Shown here: piece after piece, positions 1 through 8,887 of the stretch
Numbering within the stretch: the stretch's first letter is position 1
Layout of the letters: each line of letters begins with the position of its first letter
Source of the DNA: Pseudomonadota bacterium
GTDB lineage: Bacteria; Pseudomonadota; Gammaproteobacteria; Steroidobacterales; Steroidobacteraceae
Length of the DNA stretch: 64,000 nt
Assembly (NCBI GenBank): GCA_016720075.1
Contig: JADJXW010000010.1
Span: 1-64,000, forward strand
Direction of reading: 5' to 3'
Translations under genes and position numbers: made by a program
The notes under the pieces: model-generated
What the model saw: the letters and a program-made list of their open reading frames with translations, nothing else
Database searches by the model: none
What the model was told of the DNA's origin: nothing

Positions 1-108
1 ACCCCGGTATCGGTTGCTGTCGCCAACGGCGCGGTGCTAACCATTGTCGTGACGGCTCCCGATGGCGTCACCACCGAGACGTACAGGCTGACGGTGGCTA
101 CCGAGTAG
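1..108 (+). CDS. C-terminal end of a cadherin-like/beta-sandwich repeat protein (partial)
   Basis: An open frame enters from the left edge and stops at TAG 106-108, leaving about 35 residues. The visible text (VAVANGAVLTIVVTAPDG, then VTTETYRLTVATE) has the alternating hydrophobic strand pattern and the TAPDG...TYRLTV signature of the cadherin-like beta-sandwich repeats of secreted proteins. The rest of the gene is outside the window, so no function is assigned. Confidence 0.55.
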   Translation, partial: TPVSVAVANGAVLTIVVTAPDGVTTETYRLTVATE

Positions 109-114
109 GACTGG

Positions 115-1335
115 TCAGCCGGGGGCGCCGCTTGGCTCAGGCGGCTCTTCCGACCACTCCCGTGCGGCGAGCCTGATCCTCACGGAGGATCGACACAGTG
201 CGTGGAGAAAGCAGGTTCTTTCGGCCATCCGCAACTGCGCGGCGCCCTGCTCCACCGTGAAGCCACCCCGCAATCTCACTGCCGTTTCCACGGGGTTCGC
301 GGGTTGCCCCTCTGCAAATCGCATGCCCTGCACCAGCCGGCAATCTTCCAGGGGCAGGCGGGCTATCTGTGCGTAACGACCGAACTGCGTCATGAAGCAG
401 AACGCCATCCCGGCGGCCGCGTAGGCCCAGGGATCAGGCGCTTTCGTTCCACGTGAATTGCCAGGTCGCGCGTCGCAAACGAAGGAGAACATGGAGCCAT
501 GCGGATTGAAGAGCCATTGCTCAACCTGCAGCAGCCCGACTTCGCGCAGGCTGGAAACGCCTCGCACATGCAGCAGGCGATCCTGATCCGGCGCCAGGCT
601 ACCGCCGGCCAGCGTGCTGGTATGCGGCGCGCGTGGGGTGAGTCCTCCTCGCACGATCAGCGCTGACCAGTCACCGCCCGCGGGTTGCGCATGTTCGAAT
701 ACCGCACCGTCCGCTGATGTTTCCTGGTCGGTGCCCTGCTGCAACTCGGACACCGGGACGTTGATCGCGTTGCACGACAGCGCGAAGCGGTTGTCAATCT
801 GCTCCCGCGCCAGTCTGGCAATGGCGGAGCTCTGCGCGGCATCATGCGCCAGACCCAGCAATATCTCTGCGGATGCCGCCGGCCCCGGCGCCTGCACGGT
901 GAGCCGCGCATCGCGCGCGCCGCCCAGCATCGTCCCCTGCAGCGCCGATCCGCGCATCGTGTAGTAGCTGTCGAGCGTGAGTCGCAGACCGCGCAAGGCA
1001 ATGCCGGCCGCTTCGCCGAGCCGCAGCATGCCCGCATGCAGTTCGCTGACCATGCCGACCGTGAAAAACGAAAGAGGGCAAGGAGCGGCGTCCAGCCCTG
1101 CCAGGTAGGCACCTTCATCGCTGGCGAGGCGCCACACCGCGCCTGCCGACGCACTGGCCACCAGGGCTTCCTTCTGCATGCCGCCCAGACTTCGGGTCAC
1201 GAGCCTGACGGCGCCTTCCTCCTGCGGCAGCAATGCCACCGACTCCGCGGTTTGGGACCTGAAGAAGACCGGGTTGCCCGTCGCACCCAGCCTGTCGATC
1301 GCTGCGTTCTGAGCCATATTGCTCGAGCCTACCAT
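115..1335 (-). CDS. Tandem OsmC-like domain protein
   Basis: About 406 residues from ATG 1335; ATG 1317 is an alternative, and longer starts would run into the divergent gene at 1377. Two similar halves are visible. Each has a glycine-rich strand (LSFFTVGMVSELHAGM; AYAAAGMAFCFMTQFG) followed by a strand-helix unit and a cysteine region (RFALSCNAINV; AERTCFLHALC). This matches the architecture of OsmC/Ohr thiol peroxidase-like proteins, which are usually about 140 residues and single-domain, so this would be an internally duplicated form. It is transcribed away from an AhpD-like gene 41 bp off, consistent with a role in peroxide or thiol chemistry. The OsmC assignment rests on pattern recognition only. 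Confidence 0.5.
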   Translation of the reverse strand: MVGSSNMAQNAAIDRLGATGNPVFFRSQTAESVALLPQEEGAVRLVTRSLGGMQKEALVASASAGAVWRLASDEGAYLAGLDAAPCPLSFFTVGMVSELHAGMLRLGEAAGIALRGLRLTLDSYYTMRGSALQGTMLGGARDARLTVQAPGPAASAEILLGLAHDAAQSSAIARLAREQIDNRFALSCNAINVPVSELQQGTDQETSADGAVFEHAQPAGGDWSALIVRGGLTPRAPHTSTLAGGSLAPDQDRLLHVRGVSSLREVGLLQVEQWLFNPHGSMFSFVCDARPGNSRGTKAPDPWAYAAAGMAFCFMTQFGRYAQIARLPLEDCRLVQGMRFAEGQPANPVETAVRLRGGFTVEQGAAQLRMAERTCFLHALCRSSVRIRLAAREWSEEPPEPSGAPG

Positions 1336-1376
1336 TAGAATCGCAGGCTCACGCACAGCCCTTTCCTGGAGCCATC

Positions 1377-2039
1377 GTGTCCCATGTTCCTCCCCGCTCC
1401 GCCAGCGAAACACAGTTCCTCAAGCCGGTGCTCGAACAAACCCGTCGGCATCTCGGATTTGAACCCAACAGCCTGCTGACGATGGCGCACATGCCGCATG
1501 TGGCATTGGCGTTCGGGCTGCTGATGACGACCGTACGGGGTGGTGACCTGCGATCGGCATGGAACCAGATCGCGGACCACGTTCCCCTGCCCGACGACGC
1601 CGCCCTGAACGTGGAGCCCGCGCTGCTGCAACTGGCCGCCTTCGCCGCCAGCGTCGGGGCTGGCTGCCGGTATTGCCAGGCGCATACATCGCACACGCTC
1701 GAGAAGATGATGGACCTGCCGGCGCCCAAGATCGCGGACCTGCTGCGGCATGAACAAAGCCCCCATTATTCGCCGCGCGAGCGCGCGGTAGTCGCGCTTG
1801 CGCTGGCCGCCGCCCAGGTGCCGAATGCCGCGGATGCGAAGCACTTCGCGGCGCTGCGCGAGCACTTCACTGATCGACAGATCGTGCAGATCGTCGCCAT
1901 CCTGGGTTTGTTCGGATTCCTGAATCGCTGGAACGACACACTTGCCACGACCCTGGAGTCAGCTCCGCGGGATTTCGCCCAGACGGCACTGGAAAGCCTG
2001 GCCTGGAGCCCTGGGAAACATCAGGGCACCTGCACCTGA
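1377..2039 (+). CDS. Carboxymuconolactone decarboxylase (AhpD-like) family protein
   Basis: 220 residues from GTG 1377. The centre carries GCRYCQAHTSH (around residues 98-108), the CxxC...H motif of the AhpD/CMD family, whose members act as alkylhydroperoxidases or gamma-carboxymuconolactone decarboxylases. The CxxC pair and downstream His favour the peroxidase-type thiol chemistry over ring decarboxylation. The C-terminal half (ERAVVALALAAAQVPNA, then GLFGFLNRWNDT) is typical of the helical bundle. It diverges from the OsmC-like gene, and the 41-bp gap must hold both promoters. The exact substrate is not predictable. Confidence 0.8.
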   Translation: MSHVPPRSASETQFLKPVLEQTRRHLGFEPNSLLTMAHMPHVALAFGLLMTTVRGGDLRSAWNQIADHVPLPDDAALNVEPALLQLAAFAASVGAGCRYCQAHTSHTLEKMMDLPAPKIADLLRHEQSPHYSPRERAVVALALAAAQVPNAADAKHFAALREHFTDRQIVQIVAILGLFGFLNRWNDTLATTLESAPRDFAQTALESLAWSPGKHQGTCT

Positions 2040-2082
2040 AACCACTCGTTCGCGCGTATCAAGCGTTTAGGGAGGAATTTCC

Positions 2083-2772
2083 ATGAAGCACTTGCCAGTC
2101 CTTGCCACCTGCCTGGTTCTACTGCCCGGCGTAAGCCTCGCCGCCACCCGCACATACGATGTCGGCGCTTTCGATACGGTTTCCGCCGCTGCCGGCGTTG
2201 ATGTGGAGATCACCATTGGCGCGACGCGCAGCGTTGTTGCCGAAACCCAGGCCGACGACTTCGACGACCTGCGCATCGCCGTGCAGGGCAATGTGCTGAA
2301 GATCGATCGCCCACCCCGCGGCTGGTCGCTGTTCCGCCGGCCCGGCTACAAGGTCCGCGTGGTCACCCCCGTGCTGCGCTCGCTGGTGGCCTCGTCAGGC
2401 TCCGACGTGGATGTGAAGGGCACGGTCGCAGGCGATTTCACTGTCGATGCCTCGTCTGGCAGTGATGTCCAGGTATCCGCGATCCAGGGCGGCAGCGTGA
2501 AGGCGCAGACCTCTTCGGGCAGTGACCTTGATCTTTCCGGCACCTGTACTTCACTCGACGCCGGCGCCGCGAGCGGTTCGGACCTGGATGCCCGCAGCCT
2601 GCGGTGCGAAACGGTCTCGATCCAGGCCTCGAGTGGCAGCGATGTCTCCGTGTCCGCCAGCCGCAGCGTTACCGGCAAGGCCACGAGCGGCTCGGATGTG
2701 AAGATCAGCGGCGCACCGCCGACGGTGCAGGTGGAGAAGTCGTCGGGCGCGGACGTGGACGTCAGGAACTAG
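2083..2772 (+). CDS. Secreted DUF2807 (head-GIN/putative auto-transporter adhesin) protein
   Basis: 229 residues with a clear Sec signal peptide (KHLPVLATCLVLLPGVSLAA, residues 2-21). The start is set by the strong AGGAGG-like site in gggaggaa just upstream. The N-terminal third (TYDVGAFDTVSAAAGVDVEI) is the usual DUF2807 opening. The remainder contains about seven imperfect repeats centred on SSGSDV/SGSDL at roughly 16-24 residue spacing, expected to stack as a right-handed beta-helix. Proteins of this family are surface or periplasmic and of unknown function. It is not obviously in an operon with either neighbour. Confidence 0.8.
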   Translation: MKHLPVLATCLVLLPGVSLAATRTYDVGAFDTVSAAAGVDVEITIGATRSVVAETQADDFDDLRIAVQGNVLKIDRPPRGWSLFRRPGYKVRVVTPVLRSLVASSGSDVDVKGTVAGDFTVDASSGSDVQVSAIQGGSVKAQTSSGSDLDLSGTCTSLDAGAASGSDLDARSLRCETVSIQASSGSDVSVSASRSVTGKATSGSDVKISGAPPTVQVEKSSGADVDVRN

Positions 2773-2786
2773 GCAAGCGAGCGGCG

Positions 2787-3842
2787 TCAGCGGCGCCGCA
2801 GCTTCCCTATGGCGATCCGATCGCCCGAGAACGTGCCGAGCCACGCTTCCGTGCCCACCGGCAGCACCAGCGTCACGTTGCTGAACGTGCGCAGCGCAGG
2901 CGTCTGGAGTACGACCGTGTCCTTCAGCGTGCCGCGATCGATCGCCACGGCGATGCTGCCCCGCGGGCAGGCCGCGAGCTTCTGCAGGTCATGCTGCGGG
3001 CCCGGCACGCCGCCGCACTCCGGCACATCCGAGGCCATCCCGGCCGTGTAGAGCAGCCCGTCCGGGCCGAGATGCACGTTGTCCGGAGTGAACGGCAGCG
3101 TTCGGGTGCTGCGCAGCTGCTTCGCCGGATTGCTGCGGGTGAACGCCACGATGGTGCGCAGTCCCGAGGACACCACATAAAGCTCGCGCCCGTCGGGCGA
3201 GACTTCCAGGCCGTTGTTGGCCGCCAGCTCGGTGCCACGGACCACTTCGAACTGAGCGGCGCCCGGGCGGCGTTCAAGCACCACGCCGGTGGGCTTGCCG
3301 TTCATCGCATCGGCGAAGGTCGTGCCAGGCAGGAACAGCACCGTTGTGAGCACGGTGCCATCGGCCAGCGCGACCACGCTGTTGCCGGCCATGCCTTGCG
3401 GCAATGGAATGCATCCGGTCCACTTCAGCACCGGCGCAGCGCCGCTGGAATCGACTTCGAACGCCTCGATCGCCTCGCGGGCGCCGTGGCCCACCACATG
3501 CAGCATCGCGCGGCCTGGACCACTCGCCCGGATGTGCAGGCCGTGCGTCTGAAGATTCGCCGGGGTCGGCGGTCCGGGGCACCGCGAAGACGAGGAGCCC
3601 TGCGACAAGCTGAATGGCAGTGCGCGCCAGGCCCTTGAAACAGAATCGATCAGGTAGAAGTTTGTTCCTTCGCCGCCGCCGCTCGCGATGATCCAGCGAG
3701 TGCCGGGAACGAGCACCAGGTCCTCTGCTTCGTGGGCTCCGCAGATGAACTGGACGTCGCCCTCCGGGGTGCATGGGGCCTCTCCCGCCCACGCGAGACC
3801 AGAGCCGGACAACAGCAACAGAAGCATCGAGATCAAACGCAT
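2787..3842 (-). CDS. Secreted SMP-30/NHL-like beta-propeller protein
   Basis: 351 residues with a signal peptide (RLISMLLLLLSGSGLAWA). Repeated blade-like segments are visible: LVLVPGTRWIIASGGGEG, GLEVSPDGRELYVVSSG, DNVHLGPDGLLYTAGM and a C-terminal SNVTLVLPVGTEAWLGTFSGD. The spacing of xxLGPDGxLY and VSPDGRELYV resembles SMP-30/gluconolactonase or arylesterase-like six-bladed propellers. Cysteines near the N terminus (PCTPEG, FICGAHE) may form a disulphide in the periplasm. It lies 23 bp downstream of the SDR gene on the same strand. A lactonase or esterase role is possible but not shown. Confidence 0.6.
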   Translation of the reverse strand: MRLISMLLLLLSGSGLAWAGEAPCTPEGDVQFICGAHEAEDLVLVPGTRWIIASGGGEGTNFYLIDSVSRAWRALPFSLSQGSSSSRCPGPPTPANLQTHGLHIRASGPGRAMLHVVGHGAREAIEAFEVDSSGAAPVLKWTGCIPLPQGMAGNSVVALADGTVLTTVLFLPGTTFADAMNGKPTGVVLERRPGAAQFEVVRGTELAANNGLEVSPDGRELYVVSSGLRTIVAFTRSNPAKQLRSTRTLPFTPDNVHLGPDGLLYTAGMASDVPECGGVPGPQHDLQKLAACPRGSIAVAIDRGTLKDTVVLQTPALRTFSNVTLVLPVGTEAWLGTFSGDRIAIGKLRRR

Positions 3843-3865
3843 GTGAACTTCACTCCCCTGATTGA

Positions 3866-4630
3866 TCAGGCCAGCGACACGCCGCCATCAAGCAGCATCA
3901 ACTGACCGACAGCATACGAAGCCGCGGGCGAACACAGGAACAGGATTGCCGCAGCGATTTCATCGGGACGACCCACGCGACCGGCAGGAATGGAACCCGC
4001 CACCTGCGCGGCAACGTTGGCATCGGCCATCAGCGGCGCGAGCATGGCCGTGTCGATGGCACCCGGGCATACGGCGTTGACGCGGATGCCATGACCGATC
4101 AGATCCAACGCTGCGGCCTTGGTCAGACCCGCGACGCCGTGTTTCGCGGCGACGTAGGAGGCCATGCCCTTGCCTGCAACCAGGCTGGCGACCGACGCCG
4201 TATTGACGATGGCACCGCCGCCTGCAGCCTTCAGCGCCGGCACTTCGGCGCGCATCGCCCAGAAAACACCGGAGAGGTTCACGTCGATGACGCGCCGCCA
4301 CAGGTCTGCGGAGGTGTCGAGGAAATCGCCACCGAAGCCGGCGGGTATACCGGCGTTGTTGACGGCGATGTCGAGACGGCCGAAGGCCGCGACGGTCCGC
4401 GCGACCATGGCTTCGCAGGCGGCCGGATCGCTGACGTCTGCCACGCAGGCGACCGACTTGGCACCGCTCGCGGCGATCGAGTCGGCCGTTTCCTGCGCCG
4501 CAGCGGCGTTCACATCGACGACGACAACCCGCGCGCCTTCACGCGCGAAGGCAAGCGCCGTCGCGCGGCCGATTCCACTGGCCGCGCCGGTGACCAGCGC
4601 AACCTTGCCTTCGAACCTGCCTGAATCCAA
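3866..4630 (-). CDS. Short-chain dehydrogenase/reductase (glucose 1-dehydrogenase-like)
   Basis: 254 residues, the full length of a classical SDR. The cofactor motif TGAASGIG lies near residues 15-22, NNAG near 92, the catalytic serine region NTASVASL, and the YVAAK active-site motif near 158-162. The C terminus (GQLMLLDGGVSLA) is the usual SDR ending. An Asp after beta-2 (VVVVDVNAAA) suggests NAD preference. It follows the di-heme peroxidase gene by 28 bp on the same strand. The substrate is unknown; context suggests alcohol or ketone steps of an aromatic or alicyclic catabolic route. Confidence 0.85.
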   Translation of the reverse strand: MDSGRFEGKVALVTGAASGIGRATALAFAREGARVVVVDVNAAAAQETADSIAASGAKSVACVADVSDPAACEAMVARTVAAFGRLDIAVNNAGIPAGFGGDFLDTSADLWRRVIDVNLSGVFWAMRAEVPALKAAGGGAIVNTASVASLVAGKGMASYVAAKHGVAGLTKAAALDLIGHGIRVNAVCPGAIDTAMLAPLMADANVAAQVAGSIPAGRVGRPDEIAAAILFLCSPAASYAVGQLMLLDGGVSLA

Positions 4631-4658
4631 CCGCGTGTCTCCCGTATCCCGCAGACGC

Positions 4659-5669
4659 CTACGGAAGCGCGGGCGCCTCCCACGGCTCCTCGCTGGTGAG
4701 GCTCTTCAGGAAGGCGACCACCTTGCCTATCTCGCCATCCGTGAGCCCGGTGGGCGTAAGCAGTGGCGATTTGTTGGGATCGGGTTTGCCACCGCCGGCC
4801 ATGTAACGCACGGCCTCTTCGAGCGTGGCCACACTTCCATCGTGGAAATAAGGCCCCGACAGTGCCACGGACCGCAGCGATGGCGTCTTGAACGCGCTCA
4901 TGTCTTCCGGCTTCTTCGTGACATTGGAGCGACCGATATCGGGCGTCGCCTTGCCCTGTTCGAGACCCACGTTATAGAAGGTGCTGTTGCCGTAGAACGG
5001 CGGCGTGTGGCATGCAGCGCAGCGGCCCTTGCCCATGAACAGCGCTTGACCCTCGACGGCATCCTTCGACACGGCCCGGCGCTGGCCGGATTCGTATCGA
5101 TCCCACGGGGAATCGGTGCTGACCTTGGTGCGCAGGTACGAGGCCAGCGCCTTGACGATGGCGTCGGGCGTGGCGCCCGTGCCGAACACGGCATTGAACT
5201 GGCTGGCATACCCCGGCACGGCATTCAGCGCAGCGGCGACCTTCTCCGGATCCGCGCCGATCTGGTTGCGCCAGGCCGCGAGCACCTGCGCCTCGAGCGT
5301 GGGCGATCGACCGTCCCAGTACCACGCGGTCTGGTAGCCCACGTTGTAAAGGCTGGGCGTGTGGCGCGTGTTCATCTTGCCGTCGTCACGCTTCGACAGA
5401 GCCAGGGCGTCGGTCCACCCCAGGTTGCGGTAGTGGCAACCCTGGCAGGCCATCTGGCCGGTGCCGGAAAGGCGCTTGTCGACGAACAGCTGTTTTCCCA
5501 GCGCGGTCTTGGCGGGCGATGCCGGGTTCTCGGCGGGATGCGTGACGGGAGGCAGGGCCGAGACCCGCGTGGCGCCTGGAGCGCCACCCTGCTGCGTGGC
5601 GCAGCTCGCCAGGATGCCAACGGCAAGGGCAACTGCCCCACTCCATTTCGCGATGCGGATTACGCGCAT
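4659..5669 (-). CDS. Di-heme cytochrome c peroxidase/MauG-family lipoprotein
   Basis: 336 residues from ATG 5669, chosen because it begins the signal RVIRIAKWSGAVALAVGILASC, ending in an ASC lipobox; upstream starts add a non-signal tail. Two heme c motifs are present, CQGCH (75-79) and CAACH (around 215). The CCP/MauG landmarks are also seen: RHTPSLYNVGY, FKTPSLRSVALSGPYFHDG and the C-terminal LTDGEIGKVVAFLKSLT. The family reduces hydrogen peroxide or performs MauG-type oxidations in the periplasm. It sits downstream of a molybdenum hydroxylase operon on the same strand (69 bp gap) and may serve as electron acceptor or peroxide scavenger. Confidence 0.88.
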   Translation of the reverse strand: MRVIRIAKWSGAVALAVGILASCATQQGGAPGATRVSALPPVTHPAENPASPAKTALGKQLFVDKRLSGTGQMACQGCHYRNLGWTDALALSKRDDGKMNTRHTPSLYNVGYQTAWYWDGRSPTLEAQVLAAWRNQIGADPEKVAAALNAVPGYASQFNAVFGTGATPDAIVKALASYLRTKVSTDSPWDRYESGQRRAVSKDAVEGQALFMGKGRCAACHTPPFYGNSTFYNVGLEQGKATPDIGRSNVTKKPEDMSAFKTPSLRSVALSGPYFHDGSVATLEEAVRYMAGGGKPDPNKSPLLTPTGLTDGEIGKVVAFLKSLTSEEPWEAPALP

Positions 5670-5738
5670 GGTCTGTCTCCGGATGATCGAAAGGGGGCTA
5701 CGCTGCTCCGTGCCCGGGGTGGAAGTCAATGCCAGTGT

Positions 5739-8107
5739 TTACGCTTCCAACGCCGCCAGCACCCGCTCCTTGCGGAAGGGAGGCCGACGCATCCGCACGC
5801 CCGTCGCATCGAAGATGGCGTTGGCCACCGCCGCGATCAGCGGTTTGTGGCTGCCTTCGCCCGCCCCGTAAGGGGCAAGGTCGGGACGTCCAGGGTTCGG
5901 ATCGCCGTTGACCAGCACGATGTCGATGGCCTCGGGAGTATCCGAGTGCCGCAACGTGGGGGAGGATGCCCAGTCGACACTGGTGACCTTCTCCGTATCG
6001 AACTGCACTTCTTCATGGAGCGCCCGACTCAGAGCATGCAGCATGCCGCACTCGACCGTATGGCGAAGCCCTGCGGGATTGATCACGAGGCCGCAGTCGT
6101 GGGCGCAGACCAGGCGCCTGACCCAGACACGCCCGGTGCGGCGTTCGACCTGGACCTCGGCGATCGTGGCGGCAACGGTGTTGCTGCGATAGGTGTATGC
6201 AATGCCGCGACCAGTGAGCGTGTCACCGTGCAATGCTGCCTTGCGTGGTTGCGGGGACGGCCGGGCATCCCATCCATACGCCTTCGCGGCGACCTGCATC
6301 ACGGCGAGCGAGCGTGCCTTGCGGAAAACAGCGTCTTCACTCGCGCGCGCCAGCATCTCGATGCGAAACTGAACGGGATCAGCGTGCGCAGCCGCGGCAA
6401 GCTCGTCGATGAACGACTCGAACGCGAAGGTCACCTGCGGCCCGTTGGGGTCGCGCAGGTTGCCCGTGCGCAGGGGCGTTTCCCAGGGCATCGGCAGTGG
6501 CACGACGCGGGTCGTGGTGCGACGGTTGGGAATGGCGTACATCACGGAGGGCGCCTCGGCATTGCCCCGCGCCGGTCGTTCAGGCCGCCGCCCCATGAGC
6601 TGTGCGATCAGCACCGTGTCGGGTTCGTTGTAGCCCAGGTGGTTGTGATCCGCAGCGCAGGCGTCGTACTCCAGCGCCACGACCTTGCCTTGGGAGTCCA
6701 GCCCTCCTCTCAGCTTGAATACATAGGGTGGGCCCTTGGTGTCCCAGGCTGTCTCCTCGTCGCGGGACCATTGCACGCGCACCGGGCGACCCATCTCCTT
6801 CGCAAGGTATGCGGCCTCGAAGCCGGCATCGTCGGCCGCGGTGCGGCCATACACCTGCGGTCCGTCCATGTAGACCACGCGCACCTTATCGCGCGGCATG
6901 TCGAGGAATCGGGCAACGCCATTGCGAAGTCCATAGGCCTTCATGTCGTTGGAGTAGATGGTCATCAGTCCATCGGAAGGATCGGCCAGCGCGTGCGCGG
7001 GACCAATGGACGTGTGCCCCTGGAAAGGCACTTCATACTCCGCATCGATGACGCGCGAGGCTGCGGCCAGCGCCGCCGCAGGGTCGCCCTGCACCAGGGG
7101 TTCACTGGTCGAACTGGGCGGCGTGGCGCGCATGTAGTCGAACAGCTTGCCCGATGCCGGAAACGGCGCGACATGCGGTCGCTTCCACTCCACCTTCAGT
7201 TGCTGCGCTGCCCGGATGGCCTGCTCCTCGCGCTCGCAGACCACGGCGACGTAGTTGCCGCGACTGACCACGCGAAGGAAGCCGGGTACATTGGACACGG
7301 AAGACTCATCGATGCGCTGCAGGGTTGCGCCCGCCAGCGGAGGCCCCACATTGCGGCGTGCACCATGCCGGGCAGCTTCATGTCCACGGCCCACTTCTGC
7401 GAGCCATCCACCTTTCCCGGAATGTAGTATCGCTGCAGGGGCTGGCCGACGACACGCAGCTCGTTGACCGGCTTCACTGCGGCCTGTCCGGTGGTGGCAT
7501 CGACATTGCGGCCCGAGAGCTTCACGTTGAAGCGTTTTCCGCCGACCAATTCGGCGAAGGTCACCTTCCTGGAGGGATCGGACTTCAGCGCGATCGTCGC
7601 GTTCGAGACGGCGAGCAGATCGACCGCAACGCCAAGATGCTGGCCGCCCAGTTCCAGCAGCACGCGGCGCGCTTCGGCGGCCACGCGGCGCATTGGCCAG
7701 CCGTCGCGTTCGATCGCGTCTGAACCTCCGGAGCCACCCTGGTCGGGGGTGGTGTCGGTGCAACCCATCACCAGTCGCGTGCTGTCGTATGCGATGTCCA
7801 GTTCATCGCACATCAGCTGCCTGAAGGCGGTGCCCGTGCCCTGGCCGCCATCGGTCTTGCCGACGTAGAACGTTGCGGTGTTGTCGGGATGCACCACGAT
7901 CCAGGTATCCAGTTGCAGGAAGTCCGGATCTGGCCAGGGGCCGGCTGCCACGAGCCGATCCGCTGGCGCATCGGCTCCCGGCAAGGAGCCGGCACCCAAA
8001 AAGAAGACCAGCGCGCCAGAACCCTTGAGGAAGCTGCGACGAGAGGAGCGATCAAGCCCGACGATCGCGGCCTCGACGGCCTTCGGCAATCGCACCCGGC
8101 CGCTCAC
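5739..8107 (-). CDS. Xanthine dehydrogenase-family molybdopterin-binding subunit (IorB-like), frameshifted
   Basis: Large molybdenum subunit of an aldehyde/isoquinoline-type hydroxylase. The start is GTG 8107, overlapping the stop of the small subunit (GTGA). A Tat-like signal (SSRRSFLKGSGALVFF) indicates periplasmic export, as in IorAB-type enzymes. Molybdopterin landmarks are GKTDGGQGTGTAFRQLM, QGDPAAALAAASRVIDAEYE, GPQVYGRTAADDAG and, near the end, YGAGEGSHKP with the GE of the active-site glutamate loop. The frame breaks near 7345: the text reads LPGMVHAA and continues one base out as RNVGPPLAGATLQRIDES. One added base restores VHARNVGPPLAGATL, which is family-like. No FAD subunit is present, so electrons probably go to cytochrome c. 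Confidence 0.85.
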
Positions 8108-8583
8108 TTGCCCTCCCCAGCGGCGGGAGCCCCACTGACTACGCGCTTGATCGCCGCCTGGACGCGGAAGTAGGTCATGCAGCGGCGCAGCGCACCGTCC
8201 ATTGCCTCGCGGATCTCGGCATCGCTGGGCTTCGGGTTCCGGTCGAGCAATGCCTTGGCCGTCAGGATCTGTCCGTTCTGGCAGTAGCCGCACTGGGCGG
8301 CCTGCTCATCGATCCAGGCCTGCTGCAACGGATGCAGGTTGCCATCCGTTGCAAGGCCCTCGAGCGTGGTGATCTCGCTGCGAACGGCCGCCACCGGCGT
8401 GATGCAGGAGCGCACTGCCTTGCCATCGATGAGCACGGTACATGCACTGCACTGGCCGACCCCGCAGCCGAAACGAGGCCCACGAAGATCCAGATCGTTT
8501 CGCAATACGTAGAGCAGGGGCGTCGATGGGTCGACGTCCACCTCGTGCGTGGCGCCGTTGACTTGCAGTTTGACGAGGCTCAT
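8104..8583 (-). CDS. (2Fe-2S)-binding small subunit of molybdenum hydroxylase (IorA-like)
   Basis: 159 residues, the usual size. The plant-type cluster ligands are present (FGCGVGQCSAC, then RSCITP). The second, helical domain has CGYCQNGQILTAKALL, but its closing motif, normally CRCxTY, reads ALRRCMTYFR, so one of four cysteine ligands of the inner cluster appears to be Arg (CGC where TGC would encode Cys). It is the first gene of a two-gene operon with the molybdenum subunit. If the substitution is real, electron transfer from molybdenum would be compromised; it may also be a base-call error. Confidence 0.88.
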   Translation of the reverse strand: MSLVKLQVNGATHEVDVDPSTPLLYVLRNDLDLRGPRFGCGVGQCSACTVLIDGKAVRSCITPVAAVRSEITTLEGLATDGNLHPLQQAWIDEQAAQCGYCQNGQILTAKALLDRNPKPSDAEIREAMDGALRRCMTYFRVQAAIKRVVSGAPAAGEGK

Positions 8584-8715
8584 GGCTCACCCCCGGTTTC
8601 GGATGCGTGTCGACTGGGTAGCAATCACTGGCGATAGTACAGATCAGGTAGCGCACCGTCGAAACATGCGCGTGAAGGGTGCGTCGCCCCTCCCCCAAGG
8701 TCCAGACGAATGGAC

Positions 8716-8761
8716 CGATGTCGGATAGCTCTACAGTAGCTGCATCCGAAGTCCGACATCG
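8716..8761. repeat. 10-bp inverted repeat in the 304-bp divergent intergenic region
   Basis: CGATGTCGGA (8716-8725) is matched by TCCGACATCG (8752-8761), a perfect 10-bp inverted repeat around a 26-bp spacer. It lies between the divergently transcribed molybdenum hydroxylase pair (starting 8583) and the epimerase gene (8888). It could be a paired operator or a transcript hairpin. Nothing else coding-like is seen in 8584-8887. Confidence 0.45.
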
Positions 8762-8887
8762 CTCTCTGCCCAGGCAATCAGGGGCATCTGGGCGGTGTAA
8801 ATCCAGGGGCGTTCGTGAACGCCTCACAATGAAGCCTGGGTCTGTCCTGCATATCCGGGGAAGCCCAAACAATGGATACTTGGGCCT

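Noticed and set aside
2390..2760. Regularly spaced GGCAGTGATGT-like repeats considered as a CRISPR array.
   Set aside because: The repeats are in phase with codons and encode SSGSDV repeats of the DUF2807 protein. No constant spacer length or exact repeat was seen, and no cas genes are nearby.
4164..7427. A 1087-codon open frame on the plus strand.
   Set aside because: It runs antisense through the SDR, di-heme peroxidase and molybdenum subunit genes, has no recognisable domain and is Arg/His/Gly-rich. It reflects low stop-codon density in GC-rich DNA opposite real genes.
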